A stretch of DNA of 64,000 nt from Larix kaempferi (GCA_027924585.1 BSBM01000370.1:29843501-29907500), one strand, 5' to 3'; shown: positions 44,741 through 57,200, numbered from the stretch's first letter. The notes: generated by a model from the sequence alone, not told the origin. Program-made: numbers and translations.

Positions 44741-45740
44741 GAAGGGCAACTTTTCTAGGAGACAAAAAACTGTTGCAATGCAAATAAACTGCTCAAGTTA
44801 GTAGGAAACATATATTGGTAAACACAAGGAAATGAATATATACCAGTGAAGTAACCTTTACAGTACATTGACAGAAACAAACTCTAGTTTCCAACAAAAA
44901 ATACCCAAAAAGACAGCAGAACCAAAGTCTAGTTTTCAACAAAAAAGACAGCACAATTCTACTTGTTTTTAAATATTAAACAGGAACACCGAGAACAAGA
45001 TAGCATTGTTCATATACCAGATGCTTAATTTAAATATTATTTTCTAGAAGGGCAAGTTTTCTAGGAGACAAAAACTGTTGCGGTGCAAATTATCTGCTCA
45101 AGTTAGTAGGAAACATATATTGGTAAACAGAAGGAAATGAATATATACCAGTTAAGTAACCTTTCATCTGAAACCAGTAAATAAATCACATACATGATCA
45201 AATACTAACTTTCAAGATCAAACATATAAGTAATAGGAGTAAATAAATAGCAGTCCATTGACAGAAACAAACTCTAGTTTCCAACAAAAAACACCAAAAA
45301 AGACAGCAGAAACAAAAACTACTTTCCAACAAAAAAAGCAGCACAATTCTGGGTAAATTTGCTCGGAGAACCTTGTTTTTAAATATTAAATAGGAACAGT
45401 GAGAACAAGATAGGATTTTTATATACCAAATGCCTAAATTAAAGATTATTTTTCTGGAAGGGCAAATTTTCTAGGAGACAAAAAACTGTTGCAATACAAA
45501 TTAACTACTCAAGTTAGTAGGAAACATAATTAGTAAACACAAGGAAATGAATATATACTAGTGAAGTAACCTTTCATTTGAAACTAGTAAATAAATGACA
45601 TACATGATCAAATGCTGACTTTCAACATTGAATATATAAGTAATACAAGTAAATAAATGACAGTGCATTGATAGAAACAGACTCTAGTTTCCAACAAAAA
45701 ACACCCAAAAAGACAGCAGAAGCTTGTTTGTAAATATTAA
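43936..45740. repeat. Tandem array of about 300-440-bp units, five copies
   Basis: The marker CAAGTTAGTAGGAAACATA begins units at 43936, 44355, 44794, 45099 and 45510. Every unit also holds AACAAACTCTAGTTTCCAAC and GAGAACCTTGTTTTTAAATA or shortened versions. The open frames in it repeat the same peptides. It lies on the 5' side of the minus-strand Helitron genes. Confidence 0.9.
44701..44739. repeat. Poly-T run (about 39 T)
   Basis: An uninterrupted homopolymer within the third array junction, absent from the sister units. It could be a slippage product or a small A-tailed insertion. Confidence 0.9.
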
Positions 45741-45934
45741 ACAGGAATAGGGTGTAAAACAGGGTAATTATAAGAAGAGAAATGAGTTTTGGTTTGAGAG
45801 AAGAACCTTTTTTTGAATAGAAAACAAGAATCTTTGGCTCCGCAAGAGGGTTGTTGGTCTGTAAAAGAGCAACAAATTGATGGCGATTCGAATGCTGAGA
45901 AAAAAACTGAGATGATGTCACAATAATATTTAAT

Positions 45935-46450
45935 TTTGATCGAAATTTTTAATTTTGTTTTCAATAATATTTGTAAGATATGGTCAGAAGTCAGAATGGT
46001 CGGGTCACTTTAGTTAAAAAAAATATGGTCAATAGTCGATTTGGTCAAGCCTTTAAAAATTGGCCGACTCTTAACTGTGGTCGAATTGATGGACACTTTG
46101 TTTTAGTCAGCGTGAAGTCATCACTGTGTAAACATGATCAACATATCAAATAGTTGATATGAATTTTTAATTTTGTTTTCAATAATATTTGTAAGATATG
46201 GTCGAAAGTCAAAATGGTCGGGTCACTTTAGTTAAAAAAAAATATGGTCAATAGTCGAGTTGGTCGACTCTTAACTGTGTGGTCGAATTCATGGATAGTT
46301 CGTTTTAGTCGGCGTGAAGTCTGCAAATCGCTGCAAGACGGACGGAGGTTTGCCTGGAAGGGGCAAAGTAATGCAAATAATTTCGACGACACGGTCGGTG
46401 TGGGCCAAAGCGGCAAAACACGTGCCAAGATTCCATTCGCTCTATAGACG
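45935..46450. repeat. GTCGA tandem repeat array, right portion
   Basis: Same units as 30530-31513, starting mid-unit at about 45935 (AAATTTTTAATTTTGTTTTC). GTCGAATT(G/C)ATGGA markers lie near 46078 and 46282. It ends in a GC-richer stretch (CGACGACACGGTCGG) before 46450. Confidence 0.85.
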
Positions 46451-46569
46451 AGGAATCTATCATACATGGAAGGTTACGCTTCTCGTTGGTGAACGCCTAC
46501 GACGTAATAATAAGTTTTATATATAAAAAAAAATTATAAGTTATATATTAAATTTTATATATTAAACTT
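46451..46569. other. AT-rich host DNA
   Basis: Short spacer between the GTCGA array and the SINE; contains TATATAAA repeats. Confidence 0.4.
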
Positions 46570-46586
46570 ACATTCTTGACATAATT

Positions 46587-46807
46587 TTTTTTTTTATTAT
46601 CTAGAGGAATCAACAATTGGAGTTGGGTTGGTACTCGCGTGACACAGGGTCCAGGGATCCAATTTTGCTACCACTATACCCCTAGGAGAGTACGCCTACC
46701 CCACAACGCACCCTCAATGTTGCAATGAGGTTTGAACCGACGACGTGCTTAACAACCCGTACGCCTTAACAAGCGCACGGTTTCCAACTGGTCTACACCC
46801 CGAGGGC
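46587..46807 (-). mobile_element. tRNA-derived SINE with 17-bp target duplication
   Basis: Read on the minus strand it starts with CCCTCGGGGTGTAGACCAGT, holding an A-box-like GTGTAGACCAGTTGG. About 50 bases later comes a B box GGTTCAAACC. It ends in a short A tail (T run at 46587-46595 on the plus strand). Near-identical 17-bp direct repeats ACATTCTT(G/A)ACATAATT flank it at 46570-46586 and 46808-46824. Internal pol III promoter boxes, A tail and target duplication together define a SINE. Confidence 0.9.
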
Positions 46808-46824
46808 ACATTCTTAACATAATT

Positions 46825-47028
46825 ATTTTAAACTAATATTTTATTTAGATTTTTTCAAAATTTTACATTTAAAAAATATAGAGAGAATACTTACGGTTAT
46901 AACCATACATTATAATTTACAATTTAATAAATATAAAAAAATTGTTTACAATACTAAATTTAAACATGTTATATATATATATATATATATATAATCAATA
47001 AACTTTATGATGTGGGATAAAAATAATT
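46825..47028. other. AT-rich DNA with TA microsatellite
   Basis: A TA dinucleotide run lies at about 46971-46993. No gene. Confidence 0.6.
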
Positions 47029-47830
47029 TTATTATTTTTAATTCTCGTCATTCTCGTTATCTTGTATGGCTGTGAAATTTGGGGTTGCAACATCTCTATA
47101 GAATCGTGGAGAAGGATTAAACAAATCCATAATGGTTTCATAACGTATAACCTTAAGATTAAAAGAATACACCCTACCTTATTCTCCTTCTAGAAGTGGG
47201 TCTTCACGCCCGAGAGCATCACTATGACTAGATACTTGATGTACAAACACGGGATAAAAAACATGGGAGACCAGAGACTTCCTAAAGTTATTTTAAAATC
47301 TAGTCAGGACCAACTCCAAATGAAGAGAGGTTGGTATAAAGATGCCATGGCGTGGTTAAACCATTGGGGGATCAATGAAAATGTCACTTTGCAAGATATC
47401 AATAACATTAAAAATAGTACCACATCTAAGTCTAAAGAGAAAATATGGGGCAAGAAAGAATCAGAATTTAAAAAGAAATTAAGATATTATAAGGAGGTCA
47501 TCAACCCTAATATGGAAGATCAAAATTACCTCTCTATTTTAACTAGTTTGTACAGAAAATTAATATAGCCAAGATAAGAATGAACTCTCATGAACTTCAT
47601 AGTGAAATAGTGCGTTGTGGAATTCCTAAAACATTGTGTGTGGAAATAATCTGGCATATCTATGAGGCTATGTGTCTTAAGGATGAAAGTCATTTTCTCT
47701 TGAAATGCCCTGCGTACACCCACATCAGATCACAGTTTCATAATCTTTGCTACAATACAAACCTCACTAACCTCCTTACTTGTCAAAACTATGGCGACCT
47801 AAGAACACTTATTTCCTAGATGTTTGAGCA
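47029..47830 (+). pseudogene. LINE ORF2 C-terminal remnant (jockey/RTE-like style)
   Basis: Plus-strand reading gives LYGCEIWG (about 47064), then RIKQIHNGFITYNLKIK, TRYLMYKH, KRGWYKDAMAWLNHWGI and LRYYKEVINPN. After a stop come MNSHELHSEIVRCGIPKT and HFLLKCPAYTHIRSQF to 47819. This is the region after the RT fingers and palm in non-LTR elements whose end has a C-x2-C...HFLLxCP zinc motif. The first Cys pair has been lost (HIYEAM where CxxC is expected). Stops at about 47202 and 47566 make it inactive. Assignment to a clade is tentative. Confidence 0.7.
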
Positions 47831-48390
47831 CAGAAATAACATTTTATAGCAATCAAAGTAATCTTCTTAAGATCAGATAGACTAATATTGATCTTAGCGA
47901 ATGCTAGCCATCTTCATCATCATCTAATAATTATAATAATAAAATGTTAAATTTGTAATCAATTAACTAATTAATAGAGTAAATGGTTTATAAATAACAA
48001 AGATAGAAAAGATTAAAAAAAATGCATAAACTTCTTTATAATTAGAAAATTAAGGTTGATATGGATTTACGATGAAACATTATCATGGTTGGTTGTTGTT
48101 TTTTTAATTTTTACATTTTTTTATTATTGAATTTTTTTTTGTAATCTCGAATTATATTAATAGAAAATAAATGAGTACATGTATAATCAAAATGGGTTTG
48201 CTATGCTTGAGCTCAGTGAGTCAGACTTCCTTACCATTTTCTAAGCCTACTCATGAAACTATTTAAACATAATTGAGTACTTTGGATCCCCCACAGGCCG
48301 TGGGTTATGGCTCGGCTAACAAAACAGTTAAAAATTGACATAGGAATGAGACTATTGCATCGTAACAACATAAAAACCTGAAAACAAAGC
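47831..48390. other. AT-rich DNA, nothing recognised
   Basis: No gene seen. Near 48230-48390 the frame of the next feature may continue after a frameshift. Confidence 0.4.
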
Positions 48391-49001
48391 TTAATCCATA
48401 ATTTCCATAAATTCATTGGTACTATCAACCGGAGCAGGGGTGTCATCCATCGCATGCGCATGGGCAATTGCTTCCGAGTCTCGACGGAAGACGAGTTGTT
48501 TGCCGATGAACTTTTTCCCCACCAATTCTTTCACCAGCGCCTCCAAGCGGTCTTGCACCTGGATGATGATTTCGTGAATAGCCACTTGATTATGTCCAAG
48601 TTGGCGCATGTTATCTTCCAATCAAGCAAGGCACTTCTCAACCATCAGTGGGCAGCCTTCAATCTGGATGTGCCCTACTAGAAAATACTCAAAAGTTAGG
48701 GACATCATGGACTTCATAGCCCAGAAATGGTTGAGGGTGCAGGTGTGTCTAGTTTCCCTAGTGCAGGGAGCACTAGAGTCTTTGGTGATGTCATCAAAGA
48801 CTTGTCGGAGAGCCTGTGGATTCGGGCATGGATTTTCCCAACGCGCTCTCCTCTCCCAACGTTCAAGTATGTCCTGTGTATGCTTGCTCACCTTCTTCCC
48901 AAAGAATCCTTGGATTTTTGCAAGTCTTTTTCAGCATGGGGCACATGGGAGCGGCGCGAGCCATTCGTGGTTCGACGCTGAGTGGTTTTAGTGCGTACCA
49001 T
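48391..49001 (-). pseudogene. Unidentified ORF, gag-like
   Basis: The ATG at 49001 opens MVRTKTTQRRTTNGSRRS, a basic start. A frameshift near 48890 leads to KHTQDILERWERRARWE, FWAMKSMMSLTFEY and GHIQIEGCPLMVEKCLA. A TGA at about 48624-48622 interrupts the frame. It continues as LEDNMRQLGHNQVAIHEIII and a helical tail ending EFMEIMD at 48391. Base composition is GC-richer than the surroundings. I do not recognise the family. A basic N-terminus, a helical middle and no enzyme motif would suit a retroelement gag or a captured gene. Function unknown. Confidence 0.35.
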
Positions 49002-50450
49002 GGTGTGCAAAGTGCAGGGAGCAGAATTGCGAGCAGTGGGAGAGCAGGTGGGGAGAACTCGAGCAGGATTGCGAGCAATAGGAGAGCATGCGGGGTGAGC
49101 ATGACAAGTTTCCAAGGCCGCGAGCATAAACATAAGGATGGGGTTAAGGAACGAAAGGGCTAATGTTGGGTGCTACCAACCACCTTCATTAATATGAAGA
49201 AAATGTTGCATGTGCCTCTGGACATGCCCATTATGCAACCAACCATCAGCCGAAATCATGATGGAAAGAGCAAGCTGGAACTAGAAGCGTTGTACCTTCA
49301 TTTGTAGGGGGGAGTAATTGTTGCAGGTGCTTCTGGATTTGCATGGAGAGGGTCGTGTCTCTCGACTGAGCCGTAGGGTGGGGTTGGGCCCACGTACCAC
49401 CCTTCTTATTCATGCAGTCGATCATCCTCAACATTATGACTGGACATGTGGTTGCGGTTCATGTCATCTGAGCTGCCACCTGGCTGGGGCTCGTGTTCAG
49501 CATGTGGTTGCTTTGGGCCCACCCTTGGCTGTGCTGGGTTTCCCACAATGCTACACCGTCGCGGGGATTTTTATTATTGAAATTGATTTTTATTTTTATT
49601 TTTCAATTTTATTTTATGAAAACCAACTTTTCTTTAAATTTTATGTTATGGACTTCAACTTTTCTTTTATTATATTTTTCATTTTTAGGTTAACGGTTTT
49701 AATTTTTCTTCATTTCAATTGATTCACCTTAAGTTATGTAATCACATCTCATACATACTAAAGCGTAAAGTGCACCTTACTTATCTTGATGCAATAAATA
49801 ACAGTGTTGATCCATCTTACTCTAGCTCTATCAAGTGATCGAGAGGGTCAAACTTGTAGAGGTCAAAACATTTTTGAGGGAGCAAAATTTGAGGAAGGTT
49901 TGATCCCTTTAAGCATTTATATAGCTGAAGTTAAGATAGATCTATGTTTGTTTACCTACAATATCTATTTACATATATTTATATTAGAGTATTTTACTTG
50001 GGGCCAAGACAACGTTGAAATTTATCTTGGTTTTTTTACAAAGTTCCACATTGAATTTTTTTAATAATATATATATATATATAATTTATTTATTTATTTT
50101 TATTTAATTTTTAATTTTTAATTTATTTTTATTTATTTATTTATTTATTTTTATTTTTTTTCTGAATGCCACATGTCAACTACACATTGAGCATGGAATT
50201 ACACATATCCTTCATACAAGGCTATAGAAAGTGTCTCTCGACATAATCACGAGGGATCTTATCTGTATAAGAGAATATGATAGACATAGTGTAATCAAAT
50301 AATTATCTTGTTGTGTGTATGGTCATAATTCATATATCCTTCCCTAGCAAGAATTAATATCCAACAAGAAGGTTGTAAAATTACTAGTCCCTTTTTTAAT
50401 TGAAACAAAGTATATATTTTGTTTTTTTTCAAGGTTTCATAAGCATATTA
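49002..50450. other. No recognisable gene; low-complexity stretches
   Basis: 49030-49100 has an imperfect duplication of GCGAGCA(G/A)(T/A)(G/A)GGAGAGCA-type sequence. 49560-49700 is T-rich. 50065-50165 is a TA and TTTA microsatellite. The upstream GC-richer part (49160-49560) could belong to the element that supplied the 48.4-49.0-kb ORF. Confidence 0.4.
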
Positions 50451-53118
50451 TTGTCATAGAACACATGCAGAGGTCGAAGATGAAAAAAAGGGAAGGGGAA
50501 ACCCTAGGGATAGGCCTAGGGTTCCCAAACCAAGAGAATTCAAAGGTATGGAAAGAAGAGTTCACAAAGGAGGACAAGATCTCAATCGAGGGTGACATAA
50601 ACCACATGTCGAGGTACTAGGAAGCAAAGAAAGTATGATGTCCAAGACTAGAGAGAATGTAGACAGAGCATGTAATGATGGTTCCCAACAAATGGTGTCT
50701 CAAATGACAACCTTGTTGTTAGTATAGGATGACGCCCCCATAGAAGTGACATTCCAAGCTTACCAAAAGTAGTCAAGAGATCGAAGAGAAGGGAGGAAAA
50801 GCTAAAAGAGTTAGGCTTGGAAGCCATTCTTACATCGTTGCTACCATCCGACCTCCTAGAAATTCTCACAAGGAGAGTTGAAATAGTAGCACCTCCCACA
50901 CTTAGCACTGACATAGCATGAAAGAACCCAAAGTATAAGAAGGAAGGGCCTAAAGCGCACACATCAAGGGTAGAAGAAAGGAAGAAACAACATAGTAGTT
51001 AAATGTGAACATAAGTAAAAGGGAAAGGGGTGAAATCGCGAACCTGGGAAACACTTTGGTGACAAACGGAGTGAAAAAAAACGGAGCGTGGGTGGATGAT
51101 CACGCGAAAAAAAGTCAAACTCAAACTCTAGGCCGAGAGTTTTGAGAGTTCAAACTCTGGGCCGAGAGTTTAAAAAAACTCTAGGCCGAGAATTTGAACC
51201 AATCGCCGCACTGTATTTTAAAAAAAACTCTCAGATGAGAGTTTGAACTAAACTCTGGGCCGAGAGTTTGGAAGACATTTTCTCGCCCGAGAGTTTCTAG
51301 TCAACAATTCCAGCACCATTTCTGCAAAATTCAGAAATGTGTCACTTTAACAAGGTCGGACCACTGCAAAACATGAGAATTACATGTCGGAGTTTATACC
51401 AGTAGATTCACCATTCAATCTACTTTCTAGTAATATAAGTTTTTTTCAATTTCATTTAGGATTACTATTTTTTTCTATTTTTTTACTAAACTTTATCATT
51501 AAAAAATTAAGTGACTGAAAAATCAGTCACAATGAAAATTCAATATCATCACAATGAATAAGCCAAATAAATTTAAAAAAATACAAGGATGTTCCTTGAA
51601 GTGTCCTCTTCAATTGGTTGGTTTTAGTTTGTTTGATAAGAATAACATTTGAAAGAAAGTGTGAAAACAAAAACATGTGTCGATAATGCACCATTTTCTG
51701 AACATACGATATTTCGATAAATAATAAAAAATAGTTCCCAAGTCTTAAAAAACTCGAAATATAGTCTAGGATCAAGTTTAGTGTGTGTAGATTATGGTCA
51801 TACAATTTTTTTCCCTAAAATGAATAACCATCTATCAAAAAAACGTCGTCAACACAGGTCACTCATTATCCATACCTAAAATTTTCAAGTATTTGCCGTT
51901 GGTTGACAACAAATTTGTCCCACGATATGTCCATAAAAAAAATTAAAAAAAATATGAGTAGAAAGCTAATTCAATTCTGTAAAACCTTTGTGTTTACTTC
52001 AAGTTGAAATTCCTAAGGGAGATATGGGTTTGAAGAGGTCGAAGTTGAAAAACATACAAATTAGTAGTTGTTTTTGTCAAAAACAAGCCAAAATTGTTTC
52101 CCAACTTCATGTTTTCACCCAAAGATGCAATTGGATTTAGAAGACGAGTTAGTTGCAGAAACAATGCTCAAATAATCAAAACTAGCCTTCATTAGGAATT
52201 TCAATGGCAAAGAACTGGCAAAGAACTGGCAAAGAAAATGCTCAGAGGATGGGTATCGACTACCTAGGGTATGATACTAGGTTACTCCCCAAAGGTCCAC
52301 CTCACATCTAGAAGCTTCATTATCTTCCTAGTTAAAAACAAGACCAACATAAATAGAATAAGAGTAGGAGGGCTTTATTTTAACTAAGAAATGACAATTT
52401 TCATCAATGATTGGGAGCTAGGTTTTGACCTAGTGCAGGAAAAAATTGCAAAACTTCAAAGCTGGATAAATTTGCCTCACTTGTCGCTCAAATAATAGAT
52501 CCTTAAGATCCTTATGAGGATTAGTAGCAATTTAATAAAATTTATGAAGGTTAAAAGAAGACATTGGCCATGGAATCAATTATAGTTGCCAAGATATGTG
52601 TGGAGGTTGATCTAATCGAAGGAATTTAAAAAAGGATAGCATTGAAATTAGGGCCACGTAAAGCCCATTAATAGAGGTTGGATTACATTAACATATTGTT
52701 TAGATGCCACATATGAAGAGAGCATGAGACCTCCAATATACATGCCTAAGAAGTCTAGTACACGAGAAAAGAGAAGAGGAATATGCAAAGGAGGAACTAG
52801 ACAACCCTGGCATAAGGTATAACTTGATTCCCTCATTAGCACCTTCACCAAGGGGCTATACCCCAAGGAATCAAACTTCGAAGTAAGTCTCATAGAAGGA
52901 AAAGGGGAAAATTTCCATGGAAGCCTTAAGCTCAAGGAAAGAAACTCCTAACCCAATAACTACATTGGAAGAGCTTATTGACAAGATTAGAAGCAACCCC
53001 ATATATGTAGAGAGTTTGAGAAGAGAAGGTAGCAGGGTTGTTGGCCCCTCATTCCCACATGAGGTCTCCTTCCATGCCTTCCATAACTCCTTAATCATCT
53101 TCGTATCAATGTCTACAC
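50451..53118. other. Unrecognised DNA, probably decayed repeats
   Basis: Frames of about 90-105 codons occur (50962-50648, 52935-52648 and 53098-52871, all minus), but none matches a family I know. The stretch contains a cluster of short palindromic repeats at 51123-51296. It directly precedes the low-coordinate LTR of copia B. Confidence 0.4.
51123..51296. repeat. Cluster of palindromic AACTCTNGGCCGAGAGTTT motifs
   Basis: Near 51124, 51153, 51176 and 51250 an AACTCT(A/G)GGCCGAGA(G/A)TTT motif recurs. A variant AACTCTCAGATGAGAGTTT lies near 51227 and a half-site CGCCCGAGAGTTT near 51284. Each can fold into a short hairpin. Spacing is 20-50 bp, with no fixed period. Confidence 0.75.
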
Positions 53119-54270
53119 TATAAATTTTCCTAGTCTAGGTGATTATTATCCTTATGTTCTCAATCAAATCAATTAATTTCAAAATCTAATAAATGTAGAA
53201 ATTTAAATTTTGAACATAACATCAATCACACAATATAACTAGAAATAGTAAATAGCGAAAGCGTAAATCAAATACACACATACATAGGAAATTTCTCCTT
53301 CAAATCAACTTATAATCAAAGCTTACAAGGCAACCTCAACAGATTGATTAAAAGCAACAATTGTATGGTTTATAAATCCATCCCAAACTAAGGTGTATGA
53401 CCTATTGAAGAAAATATAACATGCAAAAAGCAAGACAACAATTGTACGACTTGTATTGCAATGTTATACGACCTTGTACAACAATTGGTTTGCTCATGGC
53501 AATGCTTTGCTTTCTCTCCTTCGGTTGTTGTCCTTGTCAAACAATAATTGTGTTCGAGTCTTTCTATCTTGTATATATCAATGTTACATGGGGGTGCGTC
53601 CCCAAGGGTAGGAAACACACTTCCACGCCCCCGCACATCCTGAAAACTTGGAAACTCCATTGGAAATGTACCCCCACGTCCTCATTTAAAGGAAACTCAA
53701 GGAAACATGGATGTAGACGTTTCCTAGAAAAAGTGAAACGTTTCCCTCCTAAAAATGGCGTCCCCGCATTTCCTTTGATTGTTTTTGACCAAAAAAAAAA
53801 ATTAAATAAAAAATTAAATGATAAAGGGCCACGCCGTCCACAATTTCCCTTCTCTTCAGCATCCATTTCATTGTGTTGTTCAATATGGTTGTATTTCCAA
53901 TTTTGTTTCATTAGTTATAGGTTATGTATGGTTGCATTTCATTTTATTTCAGTTGATATATGTTTTAAACATGTATTAATCTATCGATTATAAAATTAAA
54001 GACTTTACTGACTTATGCTCCAACTTTCAATTTGTATGTATTTTGTAGTATTTATGGGGGTCCCCTATATTGAAGACCACAACGTCCCCTTTGAAGTTTC
54101 CTGAAATTTGAGGGTGACTTCTATATAGGTCGCTCCTTCGTTTCCCTACTCCCACGTCCCTGCGTCCTAATATAAATTTTGTAGTATTTGTAAGTGGTTA
54201 CTTTTGAAATTATTGCACATTCACATTGAACTTGTGTAAGAAATTATTGTCCAAACTACATTTCCCAACA
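53119..54270 (-). repeat. 3' LTR of copia B, enlarged by an internal insertion
   Basis: Its two ends match 58452-59189, but about 53580-54185 is unrelated and replaces the middle of the LTR. In minus orientation it starts TGTTGGGAAATG. Clean LTR length would be about 740 bp; here it is 1152 bp. Confidence 0.85.
53580..54185. mobile_element. Insertion with imperfect inverted ends inside the LTR
   Basis: The left end contains CGTCCCCAAGGGTAGGAAAC. The right end read inversely contains GGACGTGGGAGTAGGGAAAC. They share (G)AGTAGG(G)AAAC in an inverted setting. GTCCC/ACGTCCC phrases recur inside. No transposase and no clear target duplication were found, so a degenerate TIR element is only likely. 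Confidence 0.4.
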
Positions 54271-54280
54271 CTCCCTCTTA

Positions 54281-57200
54281 GCGAGGGAGAAATTCTACAC
54301 CAATCCAAGTTTGTCTTTGAATGCTTCAAACTTTCCTTTTTATAAGGGCTAGGTCAGGAAATCAACTACCTACTAATATGTGGGAGTATACTAGAGATTT
54401 ATTGCTTGCTTTTGAATTTTGTCTTGTATAAACTGATATTTAATCTCTATGTGTTTGGACCTATCATGAAACATTGGATTATGAGAGAGTTTGATACAAC
54501 TCTAATTATTATTGTAAATTGTTGAGGGATACAACTCCTAATCAAACAATTCTGCATGCAACTTGTGAAGCCAGATGGTCTCACAGCTAGTAGTAATGGA
54601 TACCATGTATTATGCCTCTGTTGAGCTAAGTGCAACATAATTATGCTTCTTGCTAAACTAGGATATCATCGTTGATCCCAAGTTAAAGAAGCACTTTGAG
54701 GTGCTCTTCCTGCCCAAATCTAACTATGTACACCATTGCAACTTCACTTCACCATCTCATATCTCACGCTATACTCTACCATGCCCCTCAAATATCTATG
54801 CACATGTTTTCCTGCTACTTAATGCTCCTACCTCGGCTCCACCATGAATTGACTCAAGGTGTTCACTACAAATCATATATTTGACCTAATATTGACTAAA
54901 TTCATGAAAGAACCTATCAGTTACATGTACAACGTAGAGTCTACCATCTTTGAATATGAAGTTGTTACCTTCTTCAAATTATTGATCATAGATGTGGCCA
55001 TAGGTTTGCAATCCTCCATATGAAACCTCTTTAGGTTCTCAACTAAATACTTACCCTGCCTAAAGAATATCTCTCATGGTCTCTACGAAACCTCCATACC
55101 TAAGAAGTAATGCATCATGCCAATGTCCTTCATCTCGAACTTAGCCACCATATTTGCTTTGCATCCTACAATGAGCTTCTCTGAGCCTATAAGAAACAAG
55201 TCATCTGCATACAACACCAAAACAAGCAAATCAATCTTAAAGACTATATAATATAAGGTAGGATATGCTTCACTTTTGGTGAATCCCATACTAAACAAAT
55301 ATCTATCAATCCTAGAATACCATCCTCTTAGTGCTTGCTTGAGTCCATATAAGGCCCTTTTTCAGCTTGGAAACATGGGACTCTTTCCCACTTACCTCAA
55401 AGCCCTAAGGTTGCTCTATGTGTACTTCTTCCTCAATTATCCCATTGAGGAAAGTTGTATTCACATCCATATAATGTATCCTCCATCCCATAACTAAAAC
55501 TAAATACGCAATTTCTCTAATGGAAGTGTACATCATGATTGGAGCAAAAGGCTCCTCATAGTCAACTCCCTCCTTCTTTCTAGGAGAACCTTCTTGCCAT
55601 GAACCTTGCTTTGAACTTCTCAATGTTGCCATCTACCACATGCTTGATCTTATAGAGACACTTGGAACTTATTATTGAATTCCCCTTGGATCTTGGCACT
55701 TTGTCCTATATATCATTCTTCATGATGGAGGTGTACTCCTCCACCATGGCATCCCTCCAAACCTGCAACTTTGTTGCCTCCAGAAAATTGGAAGGCTCAA
55801 AATCTATGATGGTGTTCATCAATGCTATATAGTTTGGAAACTTCTTCGAAGGTCTTCCCTCCCTGAATGTGCTCCTAGGAGCCTTAACTAACTCCCAAGC
55901 ATCCCTCAATGTCTAACTAAACCATCGAGGTCTCCTAACATAATTCAGAGGAGCTATTGGCACCCACTCTTCTCCTGAAGGCTACTGCCCTGAAGTGGAA
56001 GTCACTAGTGACTCTGCCTCAACATTTGGAGCTTCCTACTCCTCATATTCTATCATTGGAATAGGCTCATGAGGCTTCTTGGATGTAAATTCTTTCTCAA
56101 ACTCTACACCCTTTCTTACTATTGCCTTCCTTTGTTCTAGAATATAGACCCTGTAGGCCTTTGAAGTCTCATTGTAACCTACAAATAAACCCTTCTTGAT
56201 GAAGGTTTCCTACTTGGTCCTCTTCTCTACTAGTACATGGATATAAATTGGACATCTAAAGATGCAAAAATGGCTCACCTATGGTTTCAAAGAATTTAAT
56301 ACATCCTCTAGTGTCTTGACCTCTAAGATCCCATGAAGACACACGTTCTAGATGTAGATTGTTGTGTTGCGTGCTTCTTCCCAAAGAAACATTGACAATT
56401 CCTAGTCATGAATAATGGCCATAGTACCCCCTATAATGGATTGATTCTTCCACTCTACAACTCCAATTTGTTGTGGGTTGCATGGAATATTCAAATCCCT
56501 CTTGATTCTTGCATCCTCAAAGAAACCCTCAAACTCCTTGGAGGTATACTCAACCGACAACGCCTCTTGTTTGATCTCAAGACATTGATCTTCTTCCCTA
56601 TCTAGTATTCAACTTGAGCTTTGAACTCCTAAAACTTGCTAAAGACCTCGTCCTTGGTCTTTAAGAAGTAGATCCACATCTTGTGAGAGATGTCAACAAT
56701 AAAGGAAACAATTTACATGCTTCCTAAGATTGATGCTTCTCACATTAGATCACGTACATCCAAATGTAGTAGGTCTAGAAACTCCTTAGACCTATTGTCA
56801 CTACTTGGGAAAACAACCTTGGCATACTTGCTAAGTGTGCACCCTTTGCATACTCCCTATTGTTTAATGCTGAACTTTGGAAGACATGTGACTATCTCCC
56901 TCAAAATAGGCAATGCATTATGATGCAGGTGCCCCATCCACTTGTTTCATGACTCGCACAAGTTGTCGTTGTCATGAACTATGGCTCAAACAAGTTCACC
57001 CTATAACCTATTTAAATTGCCTTCCCTAACCTCGATCACCTATGTTGATTTTGGGCTAGAATCCTTTTGTCTAATAAGGACTTGTTGGTTCTTAAACTCT
57101 ACTATAAAGCCCTTATCTTCCATAGCTGAAGTTGAAAGCAATTTTTTCCTGAGACTTTAAACAAACAAAACATCTTCGAAATGTAAAGAGTTGCCTGACT

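Noticed and set aside
43936-45740. CRISPR-like direct repeats
   Set aside because: Units are hundreds of bases long, of uneven length and without spacers; the setting is a plant genome.
46600-46806. A functional tRNA gene
   Set aside because: A- and B-box-like sequences are present, but there is no cloverleaf stem pairing with an anticodon, and the unit is 221 bp with target duplications, so it is a SINE.
48816-49163. Plus-strand ORFs over the unknown minus ORF
   Set aside because: Overlapping frames on both strands of a GC-richer stretch; the minus frame has the better start and continuity, and the plus frames show no motif.
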